From positions 62,001 through 126,000 of the forward strand of contig JANQVH010000046.1 of the NCBI GenBank assembly GCA_030730425.1: a stretch of 64,000 bases of DNA, read 5' to 3'. The notes beneath the pieces are model-generated. The model did not search any database and was not told where the DNA came from. It saw only the letters and a list, made by a program, of their open reading frames with translations. Positions 26,401 through 35,217 of this stretch are shown piece by piece. The DNA is from Candidatus Nanopelagicaceae bacterium (lineage in GTDB: Bacteria; Actinomycetota; Actinomycetes; Nanopelagicales; Nanopelagicaceae). A program made the translations under genes and the position numbers. The stretch's first letter is position 1, and each line of letters opens with the position of its first letter.

Positions 26401-27497
26401 AGCGAATACTCCTTGCCTTCTTACTTATCCTGCTTCCAATATCTCCTGCCCAAAGCTCCACTCTGATAACGCTTACTGCGCCAACAAATAAACTTGCCGA
26501 TGGACGTTTTATTAATAATGAACTTGCGCTCTCTATCTCACCTGGCGGTGATTTAGGAAAGGCTTTAGAGATAACTGCCTCTAGTGATCGAACTTGGTTA
26601 ATTGATCCAGCTTTAATTGAAGAGATTGTTGATTTAGTAGATGGTTATATCTATCTTGATCAAGAGGGAGAAGATATTGAAGTGGCCCCCTTTGATCTTG
26701 CTAATGATTGGCTGTTAAAACTTCAATCTTTAACTAGAGATAATCGTGTTGTTGCTATTACCTATGGCGCCCCTTCTCAATCCTTTATGGAGCGACTAGC
26801 CCCAGGTGAGCTCTCTAGATATAACTCTCTTTCAAAGCTTCGCCTTGAATCACTTCTTAATAGAGAAGTCATCGCCCCTGGGAAATCAAGTGTTGAAGGT
26901 GAGCCTGCGCTAGTTGCAAAGAATGCCTATACAGCCTTGCGAAAATCAATCAAAATTACTAATTCGGTGATTACAAGTAAAGATGTGGAAGATCTACGCC
27001 TTGGCCTTGCAAAGACTTTAAATCCAGAGCTATCTAAAGGAAGCGCTTTTTTAATATCTAAAAGCTATAGCGCAGCTATAAAAGAGGCAGACAATAAAGT
27101 TCGCATCTCGCCGGGTAACTACACCATAACTACTAAAAATTATGATCTTCCCGTAACTATTATCAATGACTTCACGCAGCCTGTGAGCCTTGACTTAATT
27201 ATTACCACCACTAATTCCCGAGTATTAGTTGATGATGTTCCAAGAATTACTATTGATGGCCAGTCCCAAGTTCAAATAGAGGTTCCTATAGAGGTAATTG
27301 CATCTGGCGATACCTCACTTCGCCTCCAGCTCTACACGCCTAAGAAAGACTTGATTGGCCTTGAGCAGCGAATCCCACTTCGACTCGCGGTTATTTCCCC
27401 CGTTACCACCTGGTTGACCACTGGGATGGCGATAATTCTTTTACTCGCCGCAATTGTGCAGAGTGTTAGAAGAGTTAAGAGCAGGAGAGGCAAATGA
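26397..27497 (+). CDS. DUF6049-like secreted or membrane-anchored protein
   Basis: A 366-residue protein starting with TTG. It has a signal peptide (residues 1-20, KRILLAFLLILLPISPAQSS) and a C-terminal membrane helix (about 337-357) followed by a short basic tail, so the bulk lies outside the cytoplasm. Between cca/NUDIX and murJ, actinobacteria carry a DUF6049-type protein with the same plan (about 700 residues in mycobacteria), and the assignment rests mainly on this context. This copy is much shorter. A cell-envelope role is plausible; no catalytic motif was recognised. Confidence 0.6.
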   Translation: MKRILLAFLLILLPISPAQSSTLITLTAPTNKLADGRFINNELALSISPGGDLGKALEITASSDRTWLIDPALIEEIVDLVDGYIYLDQEGEDIEVAPFDLANDWLLKLQSLTRDNRVVAITYGAPSQSFMERLAPGELSRYNSLSKLRLESLLNREVIAPGKSSVEGEPALVAKNAYTALRKSIKITNSVITSKDVEDLRLGLAKTLNPELSKGSAFLISKSYSAAIKEADNKVRISPGNYTITTKNYDLPVTIINDFTQPVSLDLIITTTNSRVLVDDVPRITIDGQSQVQIEVPIEVIASGDTSLRLQLYTPKKDLIGLEQRIPLRLAVISPVTTWLTTGMAIILLLAAIVQSVRRVKSRRGK

Positions 27498-29083
27498 GTG
27501 AAGATGCCAATCTAATTAGATCTTCCTCTTTTATGGGCCTTGGAACAATAATTTCAAGAGCTACTGGGTTAATTAGAAATCTTCTCCTTGTTGCAGCACT
27601 TGGAACTGGGTTATTAGGAGATGCTTTTAATGTTGCAAATACCACTCCTAATATTATTTATAACCTTCTTATAGGTGGAGCGCTATCGGCTGTATTTGTT
27701 CCCTTAATTGTTCAATCTTTTAGGCAGGAAGATGGCGGCAGCGCATATATCAGCCGCCTACTTTCGCTAATTGCATCAGCGCTACTCTTTATAACAATTG
27801 CAGCGATGTTGCTAGCTCCATTGTTAATTTCACTCTATGCCCCAACTTTCTCTGGGCGCTCTAGAGATGTAACCCTTGCTTTTGCTCTCTACTGTCTGCC
27901 GCAAATTCTCTTCTACGGCCTATATGGAATTTTGGGCCAAGTTGCCAATGCCAAAGAAAAATTTGGACCAATGATGTGGGCTCCAATAGCTAATAATCTC
28001 CTCGTTATTGTCCTCTTCTCCTACTTCATCTCAGTAACAGATGAGATCTCACTAGAAACAATAAGTGATTCACAAATTGCTCTACTGGGCCTAGGAAGCA
28101 CAGTAGGAATTGCGCTACAAGCGCTAATTCTTATTCCGACTCTAAAGAAATCTGGGTTAAAACTCTCTTTCCGTAGGGATTGGCGGGGAGTTGGCCTTGA
28201 TAAGGCTATGAGGCTTGCTAGTTGGGCATTTATATTTGTTCTTGTTTCACAGATTGGTTTTCTTATAACGGTAAATCTTGCAACTAGAGCCGCTGTTTTA
28301 GCACAAGAGCAAGGTATTGATTATGGAGTTGGTTATACCCCATATGCCAATGCTTACTTGGTTATGTTGCTACCGCATTCAATAGTCACTATCTCAATTG
28401 TCACAGCTCTACTTCCTGGTTTATCCAAGTTAGCATTTGATAAGAAGTTATCTGAAGTTAGAGATCAATTGAGTAAAGCGCTTCGATTAACTGCCATACT
28501 AACTATCCCTGCATCACTTTTCTTCTTCTTCTTTGCAGAGGAAATTGCTAGCGCAATCTTCTTTGGTATTTCAGAGCAATCTGCAGAATATATTGGAAGA
28601 GTTCTTGCTGCTATGTCTCTTGGTTTAATCCCGCTTTCAATAAATTTAGTATTAATTAGAGGGCTAAATGCCTTTGAAAATACTAAATATCAGGTGATTT
28701 CAAATTTAGTAATTAACCTAGTTGCTTTAACAATTAGTATTTGGGCTTTCTTAAATCTAGATGTTGTGGATATAACGGTAGGACTTGGAGCCGCTCTTGC
28801 AATTAGTTATTGGGTGGGAATTGTTTGCACCTACTATTTATTGCGTAGATATTCAGGGCCACTTAACATCACCTCTTTATTACTCTTTCATAGCAAGGTT
28901 GCTCTTATAGCGCTCGTATCTTGCTTAGCCATCTCAAGCTTGCTATCAAGGCTTGATTTGGAGGGGAATCTTTTCTCATTACTTATTGTTCTCTTAAGCA
29001 CATTTGCCCTCTATCTTGCGATAGGGCGAGTGTTAAAGGTTTCAGAGATTAGCCAAGTATTAAAAGTTCTATTACGAAGGTAG
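27494..29083 (+). CDS. murJ: MurJ/MviN lipid II flippase
   Basis: Flips lipid II across the membrane for peptidoglycan synthesis. The 529-residue protein has about 14 hydrophobic helices and the family N-terminal motif GTIISRATGLIRN with the essential basic residues. The mycobacterial C-terminal pseudokinase extension is absent. Its ATG overlaps the previous stop by four bases (ATGA). It sits upstream of trxB-trxA-cwlM as in other actinobacteria; CwlM also acts on cell-wall synthesis in mycobacteria. Confidence 0.93.
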   Translation: MSEDANLIRSSSFMGLGTIISRATGLIRNLLLVAALGTGLLGDAFNVANTTPNIIYNLLIGGALSAVFVPLIVQSFRQEDGGSAYISRLLSLIASALLFITIAAMLLAPLLISLYAPTFSGRSRDVTLAFALYCLPQILFYGLYGILGQVANAKEKFGPMMWAPIANNLLVIVLFSYFISVTDEISLETISDSQIALLGLGSTVGIALQALILIPTLKKSGLKLSFRRDWRGVGLDKAMRLASWAFIFVLVSQIGFLITVNLATRAAVLAQEQGIDYGVGYTPYANAYLVMLLPHSIVTISIVTALLPGLSKLAFDKKLSEVRDQLSKALRLTAILTIPASLFFFFFAEEIASAIFFGISEQSAEYIGRVLAAMSLGLIPLSINLVLIRGLNAFENTKYQVISNLVINLVALTISIWAFLNLDVVDITVGLGAALAISYWVGIVCTYYLLRRYSGPLNITSLLLFHSKVALIALVSCLAISSLLSRLDLEGNLFSLLIVLLSTFALYLAIGRVLKVSEISQVLKVLLRR

Positions 29084-29086
29084 GGT
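29081..29086 (+). promoter_or_regulatory. Putative -10 box for leaderless trxB mRNA, made from the murJ stop
   Basis: TAGGGT lies six bases before the GTG at 29093; its first three bases are the murJ stop codon TAG. It would give trxB its own leaderless transcript within the cluster. Confidence 0.5.
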
Positions 29087-29092
29087 GCTCTA

Positions 29093-30034
29093 GTGAGCGT
29101 TGATTACGAGAAAGTCCATGAGTTAGTAATTGTTGGATCTGGCCCTGCTGGTTATACCGCGGGGGTTTATGCCGCTCGAGCTCAATTAGACCCAGTTCTC
29201 TATGAAGGTTCAGTAACTGCTGGTGGAGCTTTGATGAATACCACTGAGGTAGAAAACTTCCCAGGATTTAAAGATGGAATTATGGGACCTGATCTTATGG
29301 ATCAGATGAGAAAACAAGCCTCTCGCTTTGGAGCTCAATTAGTAACCGATGACATCACTGAGATGAAATTAGATTCAGATGTAAAAGTATTAATAGATGG
29401 CTCTGGAAATACGATTAAAGCTCGCGCTGTGATTCTTGCTATGGGTTCTGCATATAAGGAAATTGGTTTAAAGAATGAGAAGCGCTTATCAGGGCGAGGT
29501 GTTTCTTGGTGTGCTACTTGCGATGGATTCTTTTTTAAGGAACAAGTTATTGCTGTTGTTGGTGGGGGAGATTCAGCAATGGAGGAAGCTAATTTCTTAA
29601 CTAAGTTTGCTAAGAAAGTAGTTTTAATCCACCGTAGAGATCAGTTGCGTGCATCAAAGATTATGATTGAACGCGCTAAGGCAAATCCAAAAATTGAATT
29701 CCTACTTAATACCGAGGTAATAGATGTATTAGGCGAAGATAAAGTTACTGGCCTTAAGCTTAAGAACACTGTTACTGGCCAGGAAAGTGATGGCGACTTC
29801 ACTGGTTTATTTGTTGCTATCGGACATCTTCCAAGAAGTGAATTAGTTGTTGGTCAAGTAAAGACAAATGCTGAAGGTTATGTCTTAGTTGAATCTGGCT
29901 CCACTAAAACCAACCTATCTGGGGTCTTTGCCTCAGGTGATCTAGTTGATTTCACTTATCGCCAAGCAATCACTGCAGCTGGATCAGGTTGTGAGGCCGC
30001 TTTAGATGCTGAGCGATTCCTAGCGGGACACTAG
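29093..30034 (+). CDS. trxB: Thioredoxin reductase
   Basis: NADPH-dependent flavoenzyme reducing thioredoxin. The 313-residue protein has the FAD motif GSGPAGYTAG, the redox-active pair CATC (SWCATCDGFFF, about 139-142), an NADPH-binding VVGGGDSAMEEA and a C-terminal FAD motif GVFASGDL. The start is GTG. trxA follows after 75 bases, the usual trxB-trxA arrangement near the actinobacterial origin. Confidence 0.97.
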   Translation: MSVDYEKVHELVIVGSGPAGYTAGVYAARAQLDPVLYEGSVTAGGALMNTTEVENFPGFKDGIMGPDLMDQMRKQASRFGAQLVTDDITEMKLDSDVKVLIDGSGNTIKARAVILAMGSAYKEIGLKNEKRLSGRGVSWCATCDGFFFKEQVIAVVGGGDSAMEEANFLTKFAKKVVLIHRRDQLRASKIMIERAKANPKIEFLLNTEVIDVLGEDKVTGLKLKNTVTGQESDGDFTGLFVAIGHLPRSELVVGQVKTNAEGYVLVESGSTKTNLSGVFASGDLVDFTYRQAITAAGSGCEAALDAERFLAGH

Positions 30035-30109
30035 AAGAGAAAAAGAAATTCCTTTAATAAAGAGATAAAGTTCTCAAATCAATATCAAATAGAGAGAGGC
30101 AATAAGAAG

Positions 30110-30433
30110 ATGGCAACCGAGAAAGTAACTGCAGAAAACTTTGATGCGATGGTGCTAAAGAGTTCAACCCCAGTATTAGTTGATTTTTGGGCTGAGTGGT
30201 GTGGTCCATGCCGAGCAGTAGGCCCAATTTTGGAGGAAATCTCCAACGAATACGGCAGCAAAATTAAGATTGTTAAGCTCAATACCGATGAAGAGGGTTC
30301 TATTGCTATGAAATATGGCATCAACTCAATCCCAACAATGAATGTATTTGTTGGTGGCCAGGTTGTTAAGAGCATTGTTGGCGCTCGCCCTAAGCCAATG
30401 ATTCTCAAAGAGCTCTCTGAGTACATCAACTAA
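30110..30433 (+). CDS. trxA: Thioredoxin
   Basis: A 107-residue cytoplasmic dithiol protein with the active site WCGPC (AEWCGPCRAV, near residue 32), and the cis-proline region GINSIPTMNVF. It pairs with the upstream trxB. The start has GAG-rich sequence (AGAGAGG) upstream and is conventional. Length is normal. Confidence 0.97.
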   Translation: MATEKVTAENFDAMVLKSSTPVLVDFWAEWCGPCRAVGPILEEISNEYGSKIKIVKLNTDEEGSIAMKYGINSIPTMNVFVGGQVVKSIVGARPKPMILKELSEYIN

Positions 30434-30439
30434 AGAGCA

Positions 30440-31528
30440 ATGATTAAGCCCGGCGATCACGGGGATGTTGTAACTGATGTTACAAACACCCTCCATCGCC
30501 TTGGCTTCATTGCAAAGGCAAGTGAAACCTTCTCTGATGAGGTAGGCCAGGCTGTTCGCGCTTTTCAACAAGAGCGCGGCTTATCTGTTACTGGTCTTAT
30601 TGATGAAACTACTCAAGTTGCTATAAATGAAGCGCGCTGGAAGCTTGGTGATCGCTCGCTTAAAGTAAGTGAACCAACTATGCGCGGTGATGATGTCGCA
30701 TCTCTTCAGAGCCGTTTAATTGAGATGGGATTTAATCCAGGAAGAGTCGATGGAATATATGGAAGTCGGAGCGAAGCTGCAGTTAAAGACTTTCAAAAAT
30801 CAGTTGGCGCAAAAGTTGATGGAATCTGCGGGCCTGCAACAGTAATTGCGCTGATGCGTTTACTTCGCACAGTCACTGGAGGAGCCCCAGCTCTACTTCG
30901 TGATCAAGCAAGTAGGGAAAAACGTGGGCCAGCACTTGCCGATAAAGTAATTGTTTTAGACCCTAGCTCTAGCGCTGATATCGCAGAGTTCACCTTTGAT
31001 CTAGCTCAAAAGATTGAAGGAAGACTTATCGCACTCGGCGTCTCTGTATTTCTAACTAGAGGTTTAACTACCGCGCCAAGTGAAGATGAGCGAATAGCTT
31101 TTACAAACAATACTTCAGCTGATCTATTAATCTCACTTAGCGTTGATCGAAACAGTAGTGGAGCTGCTAATGGACTTGCTACTTATTTCTATGGAAGTGA
31201 GACCCATGGGATTCATTCAATTGTTGGTGAGAAGTTTGCAACTATTGTGCAGCGAGAGTTGATTGCTAGAACCGACTTATCAAATAATAGAACGCATGCT
31301 AAAACCTGGAACTTACTGCGTTTAACAAAGGCCCCAGCGGTGATGTTAGATATTGGCTATATTTCAAATCCAAAAGATTCAAGCAGATTAGCAGACCCAA
31401 ATTTTCGTGATGTAATAGCTGAAGGTTTAGTGGTTGCTATCCAGAGAATGTATTTATCTGCAGAGCAAGATGCAAAGACAGGAACCTTGCGCCTAGAGGA
31501 TCTGCGCAGAGCTGGAATAAGAAAGTAA
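30440..31528 (+). CDS. cwlM: CwlM-like protein: two peptidoglycan-binding domains and a degenerate amidase
   Basis: Residues 1-70 and 72-140 are two PG-binding repeats (VRAFQQERGLSVTGLID, VKDFQKSVGAKVDG). Residues about 165-350 are an Amidase_3 fold, but the expected DxGHGG zinc motif reads LDPSSS, the second histidine region (SxHxN) reads SLSVDRN and the catalytic glutamate region reads LDIGYISNP with Asp. Zinc and catalytic residues are therefore mostly missing. There is no signal peptide. In Mycobacterium, CwlM (also next to trxA) is a cytoplasmic PknB substrate that activates MurA and controls peptidoglycan precursor synthesis; a regulatory role is likely here too. Confidence 0.82.
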   Translation: MIKPGDHGDVVTDVTNTLHRLGFIAKASETFSDEVGQAVRAFQQERGLSVTGLIDETTQVAINEARWKLGDRSLKVSEPTMRGDDVASLQSRLIEMGFNPGRVDGIYGSRSEAAVKDFQKSVGAKVDGICGPATVIALMRLLRTVTGGAPALLRDQASREKRGPALADKVIVLDPSSSADIAEFTFDLAQKIEGRLIALGVSVFLTRGLTTAPSEDERIAFTNNTSADLLISLSVDRNSSGAANGLATYFYGSETHGIHSIVGEKFATIVQRELIARTDLSNNRTHAKTWNLLRLTKAPAVMLDIGYISNPKDSSRLADPNFRDVIAEGLVVAIQRMYLSAEQDAKTGTLRLEDLRRAGIRK

Positions 31529-31569
31529 ATCTGCGCCAAGTAAGCGAGTAGTTATGGCAGACTTCGCCA

Positions 31570-32838
31570 ATGAATTCATCCTCATCTGATGGTCTAGAGC
31601 GTTATCAGACGCACGAACCAGAGAACTTGCAAGAGCGTTATGCCCATCGGGCCGCTCATATGAAACCAAGTGAAATCAGATCTTTATTTGCAGTTGCATC
31701 CAGACCTGAAATTGTTTCACTGGCTGGAGGGATGCCGAATTTAAGTGCTATTCCCATGGATATGATGGCTGGAATTGTTGAAAAGTTAATAAGAGAACAT
31801 GGCCAAGAAGCGCTCCAATATGGAAGTGGGCAAGGACACCCCCAGCTTCGTGAACAGATCTGTGATGTGATGGCTCTTGAAGGAATTAAAGCCAATCCTG
31901 ATGATGTTTTAATTACTACTGGCTCTCAGCAAGCGCTGGATTTAATTTCAAGGATCTTTATAGATCCAGGTGATGTGGTTTTAGTTGAAGCGCCTTCATA
32001 TGTTGGAGCCCTTGGAACCTTTGCTCAATATGAAGCAAGTGTGGTTCACGTCGAGATGGACCAAAACGGCCTTATCCCTGAAGCGCTTCGTCAAGCAATT
32101 AAGACCTTGAGATATCAAGGGCGGAGAATTAAGTTCCTATATCTCATTCCAAATTATCAAAATCCAGCTGGAGTATTACTACCTGCGGATCGAAGAAGTG
32201 AGATCCTTGATATCTGCCGCGCTGAGAAGATTTTTATCGTTGAAGATAATCCCTATGGCCTCCTTGGTTTTGATCGCCCATCACCAAATGCGATGCGAGC
32301 TGAAGATTCAGAAAATGTGATCTATCTTGGTTCTTTCTCTAAAACAATAGTTCCAGGATTTCGAATCGGCTGGGCTTTAGTTCCTCAATCTTTGAAAGAG
32401 AAGCTAGTTATCGCATCAGAATCCTCGATTCTCTGCCCATCAAACTTCTCTCAAATGGCTATCGCTAGCTATCTAGCTAATCAGCCTTGGCGCGAACAAA
32501 TTGCCTCTTTCTGCGCTCTCTATAAAGTTAGGCGAGATGCCATGCTCTCCGCCCTCGATGCCTATTTTCCAAAGGCAGCAACATGGACAAAGCCTGCTGG
32601 TGGTTTCTATGTCTGGGTCACTCTGCCACCTGAGATAGATACCAAAGCTATGGTCCCAAGGGCAATTGCAGCCAAAGTTGCCTATGTTCCAGGAACAGCA
32701 TTTTTTGCCGATGGTTTTGGATCATGGTCGCTACGTCTTTCTTATTGCTATCCAACTCCTGAAAGAATTACTCAAGGAGTTATGGCTTTAAGTAAAGTTG
32801 TAGAGCAAGAGATGTTAAACCGCGGAATTACTAACTAA
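31570..32838 (+). CDS. PLP-dependent class I/II aminotransferase (MocR/LysN-like)
   Basis: A fold-type I aminotransferase of 422 residues without an N-terminal GntR domain. The PLP lysine lies in YLGSFSKTIVPGFRIGW; LIPNYQNPAGV, EDNPYGLL and the C-terminal arginine region LRLSYC are present. It resembles 2-aminoadipate/valine-type aminotransferases; the substrate is unknown. It sits between cwlM and parB at the end of the plus-strand cluster, and its last eight bases overlap the convergent parB stop. Confidence 0.9.
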   Translation: MNSSSSDGLERYQTHEPENLQERYAHRAAHMKPSEIRSLFAVASRPEIVSLAGGMPNLSAIPMDMMAGIVEKLIREHGQEALQYGSGQGHPQLREQICDVMALEGIKANPDDVLITTGSQQALDLISRIFIDPGDVVLVEAPSYVGALGTFAQYEASVVHVEMDQNGLIPEALRQAIKTLRYQGRRIKFLYLIPNYQNPAGVLLPADRRSEILDICRAEKIFIVEDNPYGLLGFDRPSPNAMRAEDSENVIYLGSFSKTIVPGFRIGWALVPQSLKEKLVIASESSILCPSNFSQMAIASYLANQPWREQIASFCALYKVRRDAMLSALDAYFPKAATWTKPAGGFYVWVTLPPEIDTKAMVPRAIAAKVAYVPGTAFFADGFGSWSLRLSYCYPTPERITQGVMALSKVVEQEMLNRGITN

Positions 32839-33697
32839 TAACTCCCACAATTCTCTGTAGGTCTTGACCATCTGCATATTCAATAACAATCTTTCCGCCA
32901 GTATTACTTCCAGCAATTGTGACTCTAGTATCTAGCGCCCCCTCTAAGCGCTCAACAAGCTCGGCATACTTTCCATCGCTTGTCTTTGTTTTACTCTTCT
33001 TTGATTTCTTCTGCTCAGGATTGCTAAGAGCAATTAGCTCTTCAATAGCCCTAACACTTAAACCCTCGCTAACTATTTTATTTGCAAGTCGCTCCATCTC
33101 ATCTGTGGAGTTAAGACCAAGAAGCGCCCTGGCATGGCCTGCGCTTATAGTTCCCGCTGCTAATCGTTTCTGAACCGACGGTGGCAGGTTTAATAACCTT
33201 AAGGTGTTGGTAATTACCGGGCGAGATTTTCCAAGTCGCTCTGCTAGTTCATCATGGGTAAAACCAAAGTCACTTAGCATCTGGTTATATGCCGCAGCCT
33301 CTTCTAGTGAGTTTAAGTTGCTGCGATGAATATTCTCAACTAGCGCTTCACGTAATAACTCGTTATCGCTAGTTTGTCGGACGATTACTGGAATATTTAC
33401 TAGACCTGCAAGTTTGGCAGCTCTATAGCGCCGCTCTCCCATTATTAACTCATATTGATTATCGCCAATCTTTCGCACAACAGGAGGTTGAAGGATTCCT
33501 ATCTCTTTAATTGATGCTGCAAGTTCATCAAGTGCTGAGTTATCAAAGACAGTTCTTGGCTGTCTTGGATTAGGTTTGATCCAAGTTAATGGAATCTCAC
33601 TTCGCTCGCCAACTGTCTCATTACTTCCGATGCGATTAATTGGAGTTGGTATAAGTGAATCAAGATTTCTTCCTAGGCCGCCTTTTTTACTACTCAT
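32831..33697 (-). CDS. parB: Chromosome partition protein ParB
   Basis: CTP-dependent clamp that loads at parS and spreads on DNA for chromosome segregation. The 288-residue protein has the N-terminal nuclease-like/CTP domain with GERRYRAAKLAG and ENIHRSNLNSLEEA, the central HTH (GKSRPVITNTLRLLNLP) and a C-terminal dimerisation domain. Its ATG overlaps the parA stop by one base. Two parS sites are visible nearby (34579-34594 and 35197-35212). Confidence 0.97.
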   Translation of the reverse strand: MSSKKGGLGRNLDSLIPTPINRIGSNETVGERSEIPLTWIKPNPRQPRTVFDNSALDELAASIKEIGILQPPVVRKIGDNQYELIMGERRYRAAKLAGLVNIPVIVRQTSDNELLREALVENIHRSNLNSLEEAAAYNQMLSDFGFTHDELAERLGKSRPVITNTLRLLNLPPSVQKRLAAGTISAGHARALLGLNSTDEMERLANKIVSEGLSVRAIEELIALSNPEQKKSKKSKTKTSDGKYAELVERLEGALDTRVTIAGSNTGGKIVIEYADGQDLQRIVGVIS

Positions 33698-34599
33698 TAA
33701 CCAACACCTTTCTCGCTATTTGAATTAGATGAAGGAGCGCCGCGTCTTGCAATCTCTCTTGCAACAAGACCATATGCTTCTGCGCCATTTGATGCTGGGT
33801 CATAAGTCATAACTGTTTGACCATAAGAGGGAGCCTCTGAGATACGGACTGCTCTTGGAATTGGAATGTCAATTAACTCAGCGCTGTAATGTTTTCTCAC
33901 CTCTGAAGCAACATCATTAGCTAGCCTTGTTCTGCCATCAAACATAGTAAGTAAGATAGTTGTTAGCTTTATATTTGGATTTAGATGTTCTTGAATTAAT
34001 GAAACTGTATGAAGAAGTAGCGTTAAACCTTCTAGCGAGTAATACTCACATTGAATTGGAATCAATAACTCTTGCGCAGCAACTAGAGCATTAATTGTTA
34101 ATAAGCCTAAACTTGGTGGGCAATCAATAATTACATAATCAAATCGCTCACCTTTATTTGCTGCATCAAGTAAATAATTATTTAAAGATTTTTTTAATCT
34201 CATCTCTCTTGCAACCATTGGAACTAATTCCACTTCAGCATTTGCAAGAGATTGTGTTGCAGGAATTACTTCAAGGCTTGGATAGCCTGGAATCTTTAGC
34301 GCTGCAGATTGCATTGGTAGATCTTTAATAATTACTTCATACATCCCGCTTACTTCATCCCTTGAAATCCCAAAAGCGGTGCTGGCATTTCCTTGAGGAT
34401 CTAGGTCGATTATTAGGGTTTTTAAGCCCCCCATAGCTAGGGCTGCTGCCACATTGACTGCGGAGGTGGTTTTGCCGACCCCGCCCTTCTGGTTGGCAAC
34501 GGTAAAGATCCGAGTAGTTATCGGTTTAGCCATAGGCTCTCGGAAACGCTTAGTTCCAACTACCTGCCTAGGGGCCGATGTTTCACGTGAATCACTCAC
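33697..34599 (-). CDS. parA: Chromosome partition ATPase ParA
   Basis: Walker-type ATPase that moves ParB-bound origins. The deviant Walker A is KGGVGKTT (about residues 34-41), followed by IDLDPQGNAS and the D in VIIDCPPSLG. From 34599 the protein is 300 residues and begins SDSRETS, encoded by a parS site. An in-frame ATG at 34533 would leave the parS upstream. Mycobacterial ParA has a similar parS-encoded SRETS near its N-terminus, so the longer form is favoured, with moderate certainty about the start. Confidence 0.95.
   Translation of the reverse strand: MSDSRETSAPRQVVGTKRFREPMAKPITTRIFTVANQKGGVGKTTSAVNVAAALAMGGLKTLIIDLDPQGNASTAFGISRDEVSGMYEVIIKDLPMQSAALKIPGYPSLEVIPATQSLANAEVELVPMVAREMRLKKSLNNYLLDAANKGERFDYVIIDCPPSLGLLTINALVAAQELLIPIQCEYYSLEGLTLLLHTVSLIQEHLNPNIKLTTILLTMFDGRTRLANDVASEVRKHYSAELIDIPIPRAVRISEAPSYGQTVMTYDPASNGAEAYGLVAREIARRGAPSSNSNSEKGVG
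34579..34594. other. parS site 1, inside parA
   Basis: TGTTTCACGTGAATCA differs at one base from the parS consensus TGTTTCACGTGAAACA. It lies in the first codons of parA (encodes DSRET on the minus strand), 3 to 4 kb from the origin. ParB from the adjacent gene is the expected binder. Confidence 0.92.
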
Positions 34600-34608
34600 G
34601 CCACCTAG

Positions 34609-35217
34609 TTAACCAGCCTTGACCGCCTCAATGATGCGCCCTGTCGGCAAGTCATCGAGATTTATCTCATGAAGTTGATGGGATTTGAACTTTTTGAGGT
34701 TAGTTGTAGCCATCTCTTGGGCTGCCGACTCCCCTTTGATGGCAAGAAGTGATCCTGCTGGGGCAATTAGGTGCCAGGTGCTCTCAATTAAACGAGGAAG
34801 CGGGGCAACTGCTCTTGCTAAAACGTAGTTATAGCTACCTTTTACCGATTCGGCTTTAGCTCTAATGACCTCAACATTGTCGAGCTTTAAAGCCTCAATT
34901 ACTTCATATAGAAATTCAACTCGTCTTTGAAGGGGTTCAATTAGGCTCACTTTGAGCTCTGGGCGAGCTAGAGCAACAACGATTCCAGGTAGGCCAGCTC
35001 CAGAACCAATATCTGCCACCTTAGCCCCGCTCATTGGAAGCAGGGTTACTACTGGAAGGCAGTTTTCAATATGGCGCTGCCAGATCCGCTCCCCTTCAGC
35101 TGGGCCAATTAGGCCTCGCTCAATAGCGGTAGTTGCTAGGAGTTTTTCAAAAGCTAGGGCTTCTTCGAACCTCTCTGGGAAGTATCGCTTAGCCCTAGTT
35201 TCACGTGAATCAATCAG
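34609..35217 (-). CDS. rsmG: RsmG/GidB 16S rRNA (guanine-N7) methyltransferase, CTG start inferred
   Basis: SAM-dependent methylation of 16S rRNA G527. The SAM motif is VADIGSGAGLPG. The first ATG in frame (35034) is directly before this motif and would remove the family N-terminus; coding sequence continues upstream with RYFPERFEEALAFEKLL and IERGLIGPAEGERIWQRHIENC, typical of RsmG. No ATG, GTG or TTG exists in this stretch. The only fitting starts are CTG at 35217, which overlaps the jag stop as CTGA, or the next codon ATT at 35214. With CTG the protein is 202 residues, the normal size. A parS site lies within its first codons. Confidence 0.85.
   Translation of the reverse strand: MIDSRETRAKRYFPERFEEALAFEKLLATTAIERGLIGPAEGERIWQRHIENCLPVVTLLPMSGAKVADIGSGAGLPGIVVALARPELKVSLIEPLQRRVEFLYEVIEALKLDNVEVIRAKAESVKGSYNYVLARAVAPLPRLIESTWHLIAPAGSLLAIKGESAAQEMATTNLKKFKSHQLHEINLDDLPTGRIIEAVKAG
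35197..35212. other. parS site 2, inside the 5' end of rsmG
   Basis: AGTTTCACGTGAATCA keeps the palindromic core TTTCACGTGAA and shows two mismatches to TGTTTCACGTGAAACA. It lies about 600 bases from site 1, same orientation, again encoding DSRET on the minus strand, in the first codons of rsmG next to the jag stop. Confidence 0.85.
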
